Source: a virus. From it: a DNA stretch of 31,066 nucleotides. The DNA lies in IMG/VR virus record IMGVR_UViG_3300001097_000042, positions 1 through 31,066 of that record; one strand, 5' to 3'. Both the position numbers and the translations under genes were made by a program. Under the pieces are notes generated by a model. It saw nothing but the letters and a program-made list of their open reading frames with translations, ran no database searches and was not told where the DNA came from. Shown here piece by piece: positions 25,243 to 31,066 of the stretch; the first letter of the stretch is position 1; each line of letters opens with the position of its first letter.

Positions 25243-26175
25243 TTAACTAATTACAAGTCCAGACTTACCATTTTTAACTTCTCCCCATGTTAGAGCAGGA
25301 AGAGCAGTAGAAATTGCAATGTTGTTAATTTTATAAGATTTACCTGTAAAAAGATTCATATGCTCTGAAGATGTCCAAGCATCTGTTGCATCTATCCATG
25401 CAAAGGTTTTATCTGTATCACCTTTAAGAGTAAGTCCACCACCATCAGCAGTAGTATCTGTTGGAGTTGCTGTATCTCCTAAAACAATATTTTTATCTTC
25501 AACAACAAGGTTAGTTGAATTAATATTTGTTGTTGTTCCATTAACTGTTAGATTACCAGAAAGAGTAAGACTTGTTCCAGTTACCGCTCCTGTAAAAATT
25601 GCTCCTGAAAGTGTTGCGTATGAATCTAAGTTGCTTGTAAGTGCAACTGTTCCTGTAGCATCTGGGAAAGTTACTGTTCTATCTGCTGTTGGGTCTCCTG
25701 CAGAAATTGTTAATTCATTAGAATCTTCAGTAGAACCTTCCATTATGATGGTTGAAGTAAATACCCCAATGTTAGTAATATCTGAAAGGTTTCCAGTTGT
25801 AATAACTGTACCGCTAACATTTGGAAAAGTAATTGTACGATCAGCAGAAGGATCTGCAACTTCTAAAGTTGTTTGATGCTCATTTACAGTGCCTTCAAAA
25901 ATAATGGCTGCTGGAGCAAGTATATTTTTAGATCCATCTAGTTCTGCAACACCATTAATAGCACTTTTTTGACTATCCTCAATGTATGCGCCAAGGCTGG
26001 TATCTAAAGATCCTGCACTTACAAGATATTCTAACTCAGACCAAACTGTTTCACCGTCACCAATTTTAATTTGATAAAGGGTGCTGTTATATCCAAACTC
26101 ACCTTCATTTAGGGTTGGGTCTGCGGCATTCCATTCAGAGGTTGTACCTCTACGCATTTGAATTCTAGTTGCCAC
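25243..26175 (-). CDS. Tail fibre protein with tropism-determinant-like N-terminus (310 aa)
   Basis: A fibre protein. The first 50 residues (IQMRRGTTSEWNAADPTLNE, then GEFGYNSTLYQIKIGDGETV) are the RRGT..W......L..GE.G......KIGDG repeat found at the N-terminus of many phage fibres, a likely attachment or trimer domain. Two imperfect copies of an about 40-residue unit follow, centred on ADRTITFPNVSGTVITTGNL and ADRTVTFPDATGTVALTSNL. The C-terminal half (LTVNGTTTNINSTNLVVEDK, DTTADGGGLTLKGDTDKTFA, and ending WGEVKNGKSGLVIS) resembles fibre proteins of aquatic myoviruses, suggesting exchange between unrelated phages. The start is GTG with GGAGG 6 nt upstream, and an extended -10 promoter precedes it. 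Role: part of the host-binding apparatus, by family. Confidence 0.85.
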   Translation of the reverse strand: MATRIQMRRGTTSEWNAADPTLNEGEFGYNSTLYQIKIGDGETVWSELEYLVSAGSLDTSLGAYIEDSQKSAINGVAELDGSKNILAPAAIIFEGTVNEHQTTLEVADPSADRTITFPNVSGTVITTGNLSDITNIGVFTSTIIMEGSTEDSNELTISAGDPTADRTVTFPDATGTVALTSNLDSYATLSGAIFTGAVTGTSLTLSGNLTVNGTTTNINSTNLVVEDKNIVLGDTATPTDTTADGGGLTLKGDTDKTFAWIDATDAWTSSEHMNLFTGKSYKINNIAISTALPALTWGEVKNGKSGLVIS

Positions 26176-26198
26176 AATTTACCTCCAGATTATGTTTA

Positions 26199-26207
26199 AT
26201 TATAGCA
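26199..26207 (-). promoter_or_regulatory. Extended -10 promoter of the 310-residue fibre gene
   Basis: TGCTATAAT on the minus strand, close to the end of the preceding gene (26215). The predicted leader is about 17 nt and holds GGAGG before the GTG at 26175. Confidence 0.6.
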
Positions 26208-26214
26208 GAATTTG

Positions 26215-26616
26215 TCATGCTGCTGACCCGCCATCAATTGTCATTGCAAAAGATGTTGTTGCTGGTGATCCACCATCAAGACTTTGCCATATAAAAGATG
26301 GGAGCATAACTCCATTGCCATTGTACTGATATGTACCATCTACAAACCCTGCGCTATCATGATTGTGATCTACAATAGAAACGGTATCATCATAATTTGC
26401 TAATGGAACCCAGTTATCACCATAATAGTAATACACTTTTAAAGTTGTTGTATCTAAATGCATTGCACCATTTGAAGGGCTAACTGGGAAAGTACTTCCA
26501 ACAGTTATTGCACTTCCACTAAATGCTGTGGTTTGTACAGAATTATCTGGGAAGGTAACTCCAGTAGCAACCTTGAGTCCTTGTTTTACAACAAAGTCTT
26601 TATTGTTAGTTGCCAC
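26215..26616 (-). CDS. Small fibre-associated protein (133 aa)
   Basis: A 133-residue protein between two fibre genes. Its N-terminus MATNNKDFVVKQGLKVATGV has the same pattern (MAT..K.F..K.GL.V) as the large fibre protein encoded upstream (MATVDKAFRIKNGLVVEGST), which points to a shared attachment peptide. The segment GVTFPDNSVQTTAF is also common in phage fibres, and TLKVYYYYGDNWVPLANY resembles fibre segments that describe a labelled grid. The C-terminus is Gly/Ser/Asp-rich. The start is GTG (GTGGCAACT, as in the next gene), with AAGGGA about 13 nt upstream, which is long; the nearer upstream ATG hits a stop at once. Probably a short fibre or an adaptor; function inferred. Confidence 0.75.
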   Translation of the reverse strand: MATNNKDFVVKQGLKVATGVTFPDNSVQTTAFSGSAITVGSTFPVSPSNGAMHLDTTTLKVYYYYGDNWVPLANYDDTVSIVDHNHDSAGFVDGTYQYNGNGVMLPSFIWQSLDGGSPATTSFAMTIDGGSAA

Positions 26617-26644
26617 TAAAGTTCACATATCCCTTCAGTCCACA

Positions 26645-28552
26645 TTACGCTTCAATGAGCGTCTTGTGAACCTTTATTGTTGTTCCGCTTGTTGATGTTA
26701 CAAGTAGTCTAACGTTTCCGCTAAACAGGTCAGCATCTGTTGTACCAATTTGAGCATTGCTAATTACATCAGCATACTCTGTAATATAAACATTGTTGTT
26801 TCCATCTACAGTTACTAGTACTTCTAGTACTTCAATGTCTGTACCGTTTTTCATTTGAACAAGATATTTTGCTGAACTGTAGTTTGTTGCTGACCAAGAG
26901 TCAACTACTGTTGCACTTGTTGTAGAAAGACTTGTTGTGGCAGTTCCGATAAGGGCATCTGTTAATGTTATTTGCGTAAATGTTGTTGTGCCATCTTTAA
27001 TATCATCAACTAATCCATCTGCATATGTTTGATAAGCAGTTGTGATTGCTGTTTCTCTGCCATCTGTGTAAGAGTTAGCCTCTGACTCTGCTGTATTAGC
27101 ATAACCTTGTGCAGTGTTTAAAGCATCTATAATTTCAAGATTTGTGTAATTACTTGCTGATAGTTCTGCAGCATCTGCTTCTGCTTTAGCAAAAGCGGTT
27201 GTTGCAATCTGGTTTGTGTTTGTATCTGCTGCTGCTGTTGGTGCCTCTGGTACTCCAGTAAGCACTGGTGAAGCAAGTGGTGCTTTTGCTGCAAGAGCGG
27301 TTGTCATTGTTGTTGAATAGTTTTCATCATCAGCAATTGCTGCTGCAATTTCATTTAATGTGTCAAGAAGTCCTGGGGCTCCGTCAACAAGATTGTCAAC
27401 TGCAGTTGTAATTGCATTATTACGATCTGTAACTTCTGTGCTAATTGCAGAATCTACATAACCCTGTGTTGCAATTTGATTTCCTGTAGAGACAGAACCA
27501 AGATATGAATCTACGTCAGCATTAAGAATAATGTTTGAATTACTAGCAAAGTATAGGTTGTTATCCTCAATGGAGGCTATGGAATCAGTGAATAGAGTAG
27601 TAACTTTTACGCCACCCATAGCAGGACCGTAGAGAGTGCCATTACTATCAAAAGACCAACTACTATTGGGTGAGTATGTATTTATGATATATGACTGTCC
27701 TACAACAAAAAGTACTCCAGTAGCACCAGCCGTAACGATATACTCATCTCCGACTACTTCAGACGAAATAATACCAATCTCAACTAAGCCCGTCCCAGTG
27801 TTTACGGTGTCAAAAAACACTTCAGGATATGAAGGTACATATGCAAATACAAGAATGTCTTGAGTAGAACCAGCCCTTGCTAAGGCTATAATTTCCACTG
27901 AAGGCTCAGTAGCGGATATAGAAACACTACCAGCATCAAGAACAATATCTCCATCTGATGCTGAAATAGCAACATTAGCCCCTGCTGCTACTGTCTTAAG
28001 ATCAAGGTTTCCATAGTTAGCCTTGATTTCAAATTGGTGAGTTGTTGGCTTGACTGCAATTTCACCCTCATTTGCAACTGTTACGCCATCTGTAAAGTAA
28101 AGCGTATCAATGACTCTCTTGTTTGAAATATCCTGTGTATCGCTTGTTCCAACAACATCTCCGTTTACACCGTGAACTCCAGAAGATGCTTCTGTGTGTG
28201 TATCTAGATCTCCTAACTTAATGTATCCTAAGTCACTAATTGGTTGATCAAGAAATTCTGTTTGTGTATACAGTTCTAGTACAGTGTTTGTATGAGAGTT
28301 GGCGTTATTGCCGGCAGCAGATGCTGCACCGTATTCATCAAATACTTCCTCATTTACTGTAAGGTTTCCATTTACATCTACTGTAAATGTTGCTGCGTCT
28401 ACAGAACTTATAAGCGTCTCTCCACCAATAAGGTCAAGAATGTATGCATCGCCTGTTGTTTCTGTAAGTATTGTATTTCCTGCTACGGTTGCTGTTGATC
28501 CCTCAACAACTAAACCATTCTTAATCCTAAAGGCTTTATCTACTGTTGCCAT
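26645..28552 (-). CDS. Large tail fibre protein (635 aa)
   Basis: The main fibre candidate. The N-terminus MATVDKAFRIKNGLVVEGST is typical of fibre proteins from aquatic phages. Residues about 115-200 (SSGVHGVNGDVVGTSDTQDI, GEIAVKPTTHQFEIKANYGN) and about 350-460 contain classic fibre units: QIATQGYVDSAISTEVTDRN, LLDTLNEIAAAIADDENYST and ASPVLTGVPEAPTAAADTNT-NQIATTAFA. An Ala/Glu/Asn-rich coiled stretch (residues 460-520) follows. The last about 95 residues form a beta domain shared with the neighbouring protein at 29006-28569. It most likely forms a trimeric shaft with a C-terminal receptor-binding or knob domain. A strong ribosome site (AAAGGAG) lies 6 nt before the ATG, after an 80-nt leader with two hairpins. 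Confidence 0.88.
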   Translation of the reverse strand: MATVDKAFRIKNGLVVEGSTATVAGNTILTETTGDAYILDLIGGETLISSVDAATFTVDVNGNLTVNEEVFDEYGAASAAGNNANSHTNTVLELYTQTEFLDQPISDLGYIKLGDLDTHTEASSGVHGVNGDVVGTSDTQDISNKRVIDTLYFTDGVTVANEGEIAVKPTTHQFEIKANYGNLDLKTVAAGANVAISASDGDIVLDAGSVSISATEPSVEIIALARAGSTQDILVFAYVPSYPEVFFDTVNTGTGLVEIGIISSEVVGDEYIVTAGATGVLFVVGQSYIINTYSPNSSWSFDSNGTLYGPAMGGVKVTTLFTDSIASIEDNNLYFASNSNIILNADVDSYLGSVSTGNQIATQGYVDSAISTEVTDRNNAITTAVDNLVDGAPGLLDTLNEIAAAIADDENYSTTMTTALAAKAPLASPVLTGVPEAPTAAADTNTNQIATTAFAKAEADAAELSASNYTNLEIIDALNTAQGYANTAESEANSYTDGRETAITTAYQTYADGLVDDIKDGTTTFTQITLTDALIGTATTSLSTTSATVVDSWSATNYSSAKYLVQMKNGTDIEVLEVLVTVDGNNNVYITEYADVISNAQIGTTDADLFSGNVRLLVTSTSGTTIKVHKTLIEA

Positions 28553-28568
28553 TTATTTCTCCTTTAGG

Positions 28569-29006
28569 TCAGGTCTTCAAACCTGTGCGATAATATCGCA
28601 AGGTTATCGGACTAAGTGTTGGTGTAACCGTCATACTGATTATACCAGAATTTAAATTAGCAGTGATATTTCCAATAGGATTTGTTGTATTAGATAACGT
28701 GCCAAACTCTGTTATATTTTGATTTGTTCCGTCAAAAAGTATGTTAATCTCTGTGCTTTTATAGACACTTGTTGCAGTGTGAGACATCTGAATCATATAC
28801 TTTATAGTTCTCCATGTAGCAGTGTCTATTGTGTCAAATACTGTTGCAGTTTCAATACCGTTGATAGTTGAAGAGTTGTTTCCATCTCCACCCAGAGATT
28901 CTGCACGGTATGAAACGGTATCAATTAAATCAATAAAATCTTGTCCAGTAGGTTTATCACCAGACTCAAATTTGGTTTTTAATGTTGAAATTGGTACTAT
29001 AGCCAT
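28569..29006 (-). CDS. Fibre-associated protein sharing the large fibre's C-terminal domain (145 aa)
   Basis: A 145-residue protein. Residues 1-40 (ISTLKTKFESGDKPTGQDFI and DLIDTVSYRA) resemble the short helical leader seen in many fibre proteins. Residues about 50-145 align with the last 95 residues of the large fibre protein: TVFDTIDTATWRTIKYMIQM against TVVDSWSATNYSSAKYLVQM, then E.NILFDG.N..ITE, IG, A.L.SG...M.VT and a final I.LR. The ATG at 29006 is chosen because TGATATAAT ends 7 nt before it (leaderless) and it clears the upstream gene by 13 bp; an in-frame TTG 13 codons earlier overlaps that gene. Its role may be a competing or alternative knob, or a small accessory fibre. Confidence 0.75.
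   Translation of the reverse strand: MAIVPISTLKTKFESGDKPTGQDFIDLIDTVSYRAESLGGDGNNSSTINGIETATVFDTIDTATWRTIKYMIQMSHTATSVYKSTEINILFDGTNQNITEFGTLSNTTNPIGNITANLNSGIISMTVTPTLSPITLRYYRTGLKT
28570..28600 (-). promoter_or_regulatory. Two tandem hairpins before the large fibre gene
   Basis: On the minus strand TGCGAT-att-ATCGCA (28600-28586) is followed directly by CAGGT-ttgaag-ACCTG (28585-28570), then the stop of the upstream gene and the AAAGGAG site of the large fibre gene. No T-run follows, so they are more likely to affect translation or mRNA stability than termination. Confidence 0.4.
28637..28645 (-). promoter_or_regulatory. Extended -10 promoter of the large fibre gene, inside the upstream gene
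   Basis: TGGTATAAT on the minus strand within the coding end of the 145-residue protein. It predicts a leader of about 78 nt before the ATG at 28552. Confidence 0.55.
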
Positions 29007-29013
29007 ATATGTG

Positions 29014-29022
29014 ATTATATCA
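29014..29022 (-). promoter_or_regulatory. Extended -10 promoter of the 145-residue fibre gene, leaderless
   Basis: TGATATAAT on the minus strand, overlapping the stop of the upstream 74-residue gene and ending 7 nt before the ATG at 29006. No Shine-Dalgarno site is present. Confidence 0.55.
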
Positions 29023-29244
29023 TAAAATGTAGAAGGTACTACCAATGATGGCTATACCAATTCTTGGAGTATTGCTTTGTGAAAAACCTGGATATCCAAT
29101 ATCTTTAAATCTAACCTTAAATGGGTAAATTCCTTGAACCTCTGCAAGAGTTGTACCAATTCTAGTTACATTAATTTTAGTATATTCAAGTGGTGTTACA
29201 AATATCTTTGCAACTTCTAAAGTGGTAACTTGTTCTACTGGCAT
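29020..29244 (-). CDS. Small protein of unknown function in the fibre block (74 aa)
   Basis: A 74-residue protein (MPVEQVTTLEVAKIFVTPLE at the start, ending IGIAIIGSTFYIL). It has a beta-type pattern and no membrane span; the C-terminal hydrophobic stretch is short. The ATG follows the stop of the upstream gene by one base and it ends inside the promoter of the next gene, so it is tightly packed in an operon, which supports its being real. The ribosome site is weak (GAGAG 5 nt before the ATG), again suggesting coupling. I do not recognise the family; a small fibre or baseplate accessory is the guess from context. Confidence 0.65.
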   Translation of the reverse strand: MPVEQVTTLEVAKIFVTPLEYTKINVTRIGTTLAEVQGIYPFKVRFKDIGYPGFSQSNTPRIGIAIIGSTFYIL

Positions 29245-29245
29245 T

Positions 29246-29632
29246 TTAACTCTCAGCGGCAGTTACGTCTTCAATTACTGTTATTGTACCCTTGCAAATT
29301 GTCGAGGTACGTGTTTCATCAGATAATTGAATATCAAAAATATCTCCTGTTTCAAGATCTTCAGATTGTCCAGAAGAAAGTGAAACTGTAAACTCTCCGT
29401 CATCATCAGCAAATGTTACTTCTGGATAAAGAGAAACAACTAAAGCACTTGTTGATGGTCTAACAACATCCATTGAAATTGTCCATTCAGAGATTGTTAA
29501 AGGATTGCGAGTTTCATCTGTTACATAAACTCTAAATGCTGCTGTATCTCCACGAACTAATGTCCATAAAACTGTTGGAGGAGCAGCACCAATTGAAAAT
29601 GAATCTGTTCCTTGACCTCTATATGTTGCCAT
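29246..29632 (-). CDS. Baseplate/fibre beta-domain protein (128 aa)
   Basis: A 128-residue beta-rich protein. The pattern TVLWTLVRGDTAAFRVYVTD, then PLTISEWTISMDVVRP and a later ETGDIFDIQLSDETR plus ICKGTITVIEDVT, is the small beta-sandwich used in several siphovirus baseplate or fibre-linker proteins (BppU-N-like: a D-x-F-x-hydrophobic start and a G.I.V final strand). The start is ATG at 29632, which overlaps the previous stop as TAATG; an ATG ten codons upstream would overlap the upstream gene by 31 bases. No signal peptide or membrane segment. Likely a connector between fibres and baseplate; the family is judged by pattern only. Confidence 0.7.
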   Translation of the reverse strand: MATYRGQGTDSFSIGAAPPTVLWTLVRGDTAAFRVYVTDETRNPLTISEWTISMDVVRPSTSALVVSLYPEVTFADDDGEFTVSLSSGQSEDLETGDIFDIQLSDETRTSTICKGTITVIEDVTAAES

Positions 29633-30174
29633 TATGCCAACCCTGCTTTCATTGATCCCCATGTACCGTTGCCTTTAGGCTGCCCAACAACAATTGCACC
29701 AGTTGATGCATTTGCCTTTAAAACAACCGCTACAGCCCCTGAGCCGCCTTCTGGCTGGGTATCTGTTAGTCCTCCACCATTTGCTACATAAAGTACGTCT
29801 CCTGCTGTGTATGAGGATGTGTTAAGTGGAATATCTGCGTTACCAGAAAAAATACCAGAAACAATAATAACTCCATCAGAGCCATTAGAAATATTTGATT
29901 GTGCTAATCCAATTACTGGAAATGTTGCAAGATTATCTGAGTCAGATTTTGCGACGGTAGTTTTAGTTGAATACCCAGTAGCATATACTGGATCTCCTTT
30001 ATTAATTGTTACACCGCTAGAGTTTTTAACTTCATATGTAAAATAAGGTAATCCCAAACCTGGAAGTACAAGTTCAATCTGTTCTGCTAACGATTGTATA
30101 TCGCCGTGCACGTTTACCGTGTCAGTTAATAACGGAAAGGGGAGATCATAAATTGCGGTAGCGCCAGTAGCCAT
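29632..30174 (-). CDS. Fibre-block protein, probable capsid or tail decoration (180 aa)
   Basis: A 180-residue protein opening the leftward operon. Its first 45 residues are helical; the rest is a Gly/Ser/Thr-rich beta domain with repeated phrases such as SGVTINKGDPVYATGYSTKT, IGLAQSNISNGSDGVIIVSG and SSYTAGDVLYVANGGG. This G.V....G....T..Y..GD.LYV form is widespread in environmental phage structural proteins, often near fibres, and looks like the DUF2190-type decoration fold, though I cannot verify that. There is no Shine-Dalgarno site; TGGTATAAT ends 6 nt before the ATG, so the mRNA is leaderless. Its stop overlaps the next start as TAATG. Confidence 0.7.
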   Translation of the reverse strand: MATGATAIYDLPFPLLTDTVNVHGDIQSLAEQIELVLPGLGLPYFTYEVKNSSGVTINKGDPVYATGYSTKTTVAKSDSDNLATFPVIGLAQSNISNGSDGVIIVSGIFSGNADIPLNTSSYTAGDVLYVANGGGLTDTQPEGGSGAVAVVLKANASTGAIVVGQPKGNGTWGSMKAGLA

Positions 30175-30180
30175 TCTATT

Positions 30181-30189
30181 ATTATACCA
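30181..30189 (-). promoter_or_regulatory. Extended -10 promoter of the leftward fibre operon, leaderless
   Basis: TGGTATAAT on the minus strand, ending 6 nt before the ATG at 30174. It is the leftward half of a divergent promoter region (30175-30365) shared with the lysozyme-like gene; the remainder of that region holds no ORF I can support. Confidence 0.65.
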
Positions 30190-30303
30190 TTTCTCTTGGC
30201 TTTTTGGTTAAATTACACAAATAACATATTAGTCCATACTTTTCTAAAGTTTGAACTCATATATTGATTTTATCACATAAACTTGCTTTTTATTCCAAAT
30301 TCA

Positions 30304-30312
30304 TGCTACAAT
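30304..30312 (+). promoter_or_regulatory. Extended -10 promoter of the lysozyme-like gene
   Basis: TGCTACAAT on the plus strand, with TTGCTT 18 bp upstream (30283-30288) as a possible -35 box, the only site here with one. The predicted start is near 30319. Confidence 0.55.
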
Positions 30313-30318
30313 TAATAC

Positions 30319-30340
30319 AATGCTGCCGAAGGGTAGCATT
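30319..30340 (+). promoter_or_regulatory. 5'-terminal stem-loop of the lysozyme-like mRNA
   Basis: AATGCTGCC-GAAG-GGTAGCATT, a 9-bp stem (one G-U pair) with a tetraloop, beginning 6 nt after the -10 element, at the predicted first base of the mRNA. TGTTTCT follows, so weak attenuation is also possible. Confidence 0.6.
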
Positions 30341-30365
30341 TGTTTCTAGAAAGAAGGTTTTTACT

Positions 30366-30920
30366 ATGAAAAGAGACAACAGTAAAAAGGCTTGGTTTGG
30401 CTTGATAGCGATAGTTGGTTTAATTGCACCTTTTTGCAATGCCGCTAAGGCTCTTGAAACTAAAACTCTAATTAAAACTCCCATAGAGTCAGAAGCAGCC
30501 CTTAAAGGGGCTTTTTTGGTTTCTAAAGAACAAATATTAGATAAGTATGAAAACGCCCATAATTTAAACGATGGGCAATTAATTGAACTATTAAAGGCTG
30601 TGGGGTTTAAAAGTAAGGCTTTACGATCTGCTTGTGCAATCACTAAGGCTGAGACTAATGGAAGACCGCTTGCTTTTAATGGTAATCTAAAAACTGGAGA
30701 TAGTTCATACGGGATGTTTCAAATAAACATGATCGGTAATCTAGGTCCAGATCGCAGAGATAAGTTTGATTTAAGTTCAAACGCTGAGTTATTTAACCCA
30801 GTTACAAATGCACAGGTGGCGCTTCACATGACAAAAAGCGGAACAGATTGGTCATCATGGTCATCCCTCAATGGGAAACGGTATCAGGAATGGTACAACA
30901 AATATCCATGTAAAGCATAA
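30366..30920 (+). CDS. Secreted lysozyme-like / SLT transglycosylase protein (184 aa)
   Basis: The only rightward gene. The N-terminus is a signal peptide: basic MKRDNSKK, hydrophobic AWFGLIAIVGLIAPFC, and a likely cut after NAAKA (residue 29). The mature part carries an SLT/lysozyme-like domain, residues about 80-182, with the probable catalytic E96 in ITKAETNGRPLAFNGN, then SSYGMFQINM (113-122) and WSSWSSLNGKRYQEW. It should cleave peptidoglycan outside the membrane, as an exported endolysin. AGAAGG lies 8 nt before the ATG at 30366; a longer in-frame start at 30264 would precede the promoter and destroy the signal peptide. A promoter, a 5' hairpin and a terminator make it a single-gene unit. 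A virion-bound lysozyme or a superinfection protein are alternatives; no holin is seen beside it. Confidence 0.85.
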   Translation: MKRDNSKKAWFGLIAIVGLIAPFCNAAKALETKTLIKTPIESEAALKGAFLVSKEQILDKYENAHNLNDGQLIELLKAVGFKSKALRSACAITKAETNGRPLAFNGNLKTGDSSYGMFQINMIGNLGPDRRDKFDLSSNAELFNPVTNAQVALHMTKSGTDWSSWSSLNGKRYQEWYNKYPCKA

Positions 30921-30937
30921 AATTTAATAATAAAAAT

Positions 30938-30965
30938 ACCCCCTTGGATTTTAGTCCTTGGGGGT
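30938..30965 (+). terminator. Probably bidirectional terminator after the lysozyme-like gene
   Basis: ACCCCC-tt-GGA with TCC-tt-GGGGGT around a TTTTAG loop, followed by TATTTTTTATTT on the plus strand; on the minus strand the stem is followed by ATTTTTATTATT. It starts 18 nt after the lysozyme stop and lies between convergent genes, so it can end both transcripts. Confidence 0.85.
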
Positions 30966-31016
30966 TATTTTTTATTTAATTATTAAGCAGTTATGACCCA
31001 TACTCAGGGGTAAGAT

Positions 31017-31066
31017 TTATTCTGTTGGTTCTAGTTGCCAATTTAGGTCAGCCTCAACCCACGAAT
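31017..31066 (-). CDS. C-terminal end of a gene cut by the right edge
   Basis: On the minus strand the last 15 codons of a frame that enters from the right edge read SWVEADLNWQLEPTE and stop at 31017-31019. The alternation of Trp, acidic residues and Asn resembles the ends of phage structural or hypothetical proteins, and the gene would converge on the lysozyme-like gene with a terminator between. The other two minus-strand frames stop within eight codons. Too short for a functional call; the spacer at 30966-31016 has nothing else I can support. Confidence 0.5.
   Translation of the reverse strand, partial: SWVEADLNWQLEPTE

Noticed and set aside
29007-29045. TTG at 29045 as start of the 145-residue fibre protein
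   Set aside because: It would overlap the upstream gene and precede the TGATATAAT promoter; the ATG at 29006 fits the leaderless pattern.
25243-30174. Diversity-generating retroelement acting on the fibre genes
   Set aside because: No reverse transcriptase gene and no template/variable repeat pair with A-specific differences were seen.
30264-30365. Longer in-frame start of the lysozyme-like gene at 30264
   Set aside because: It lies upstream of the predicted promoter and would bury the signal peptide behind 34 extra residues.
1-31066. tRNA genes, CRISPR arrays, insertion sequences, attachment sites
   Set aside because: No cloverleaf-like segments with a T-loop consensus, no regularly spaced repeats, no transposase and no integrase were found by eye; a tRNA scan would be the decisive check.

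Overview
This window is most of the virion-structure region of a tailed phage with a long tail (siphovirus morphology). It is AT-rich and densely packed, with the standard genetic code (TAA, TAG and TGA all end genes). The capsid, neck, tail-tube, tape-measure and fibre families are clear from sequence. A bacterial host with a peptidoglycan wall is implied by the lysozyme-like enzyme. The style of the tail chaperone, fibre and pre-portal proteins and the B12-dependent ribonucleotide reductase suggest a phage of an aquatic actinobacterium, but the host is an inference and is not proven here.

Layout. All genes but one read leftwards (minus strand). From right to left: the last codons of a gene cut by the right edge; a rightward, convergent secreted lysozyme-like gene (30366-30920) with its own promoter and terminator; a block of six fibre or adhesion proteins (30174 to 25243); an adenosylcobalamin-dependent ribonucleotide reductase (25090-23069); an endonuclease VII-like homing endonuclease (23042-22446); a 1201-residue adhesin-like protein (22415-18810); then the head module: pre-portal protein, portal, a 45-residue zinc-finger ORF, XkdF-type protease/scaffold, HK97-type major capsid; four or five head-tail connector and neck proteins (14052-11025); major tail protein; two paralogous tail assembly chaperones separated by an endonuclease remnant; a 2452-residue tape measure protein; and minor tail proteins running off the left edge. 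No terminase, holin, integrase, replication gene, tRNA or CRISPR array is visible.

Expression. Nearly every transcription unit is preceded by an extended -10 element, TGNTATAAT or a close variant, with no good -35 box. At several genes the ATG lies 6-7 nt after this element, so the mRNA would be leaderless; others have a short leader with a good Shine-Dalgarno site. Hairpin terminators follow the major capsid, major tail and lysozyme genes, so the most abundant products can be uncoupled from their neighbours. The reductase and lysozyme mRNAs are both predicted to begin exactly with a stem-loop.

Most notable points: the long/short tail chaperone pair appears to be made by gene duplication instead of ribosomal frameshifting; three pieces of one endonuclease family sit at three gene boundaries; the repeated promoter architecture; a shared C-terminal domain in two neighbouring fibre proteins; and a B12-dependent reductase cassette within the structural genes.
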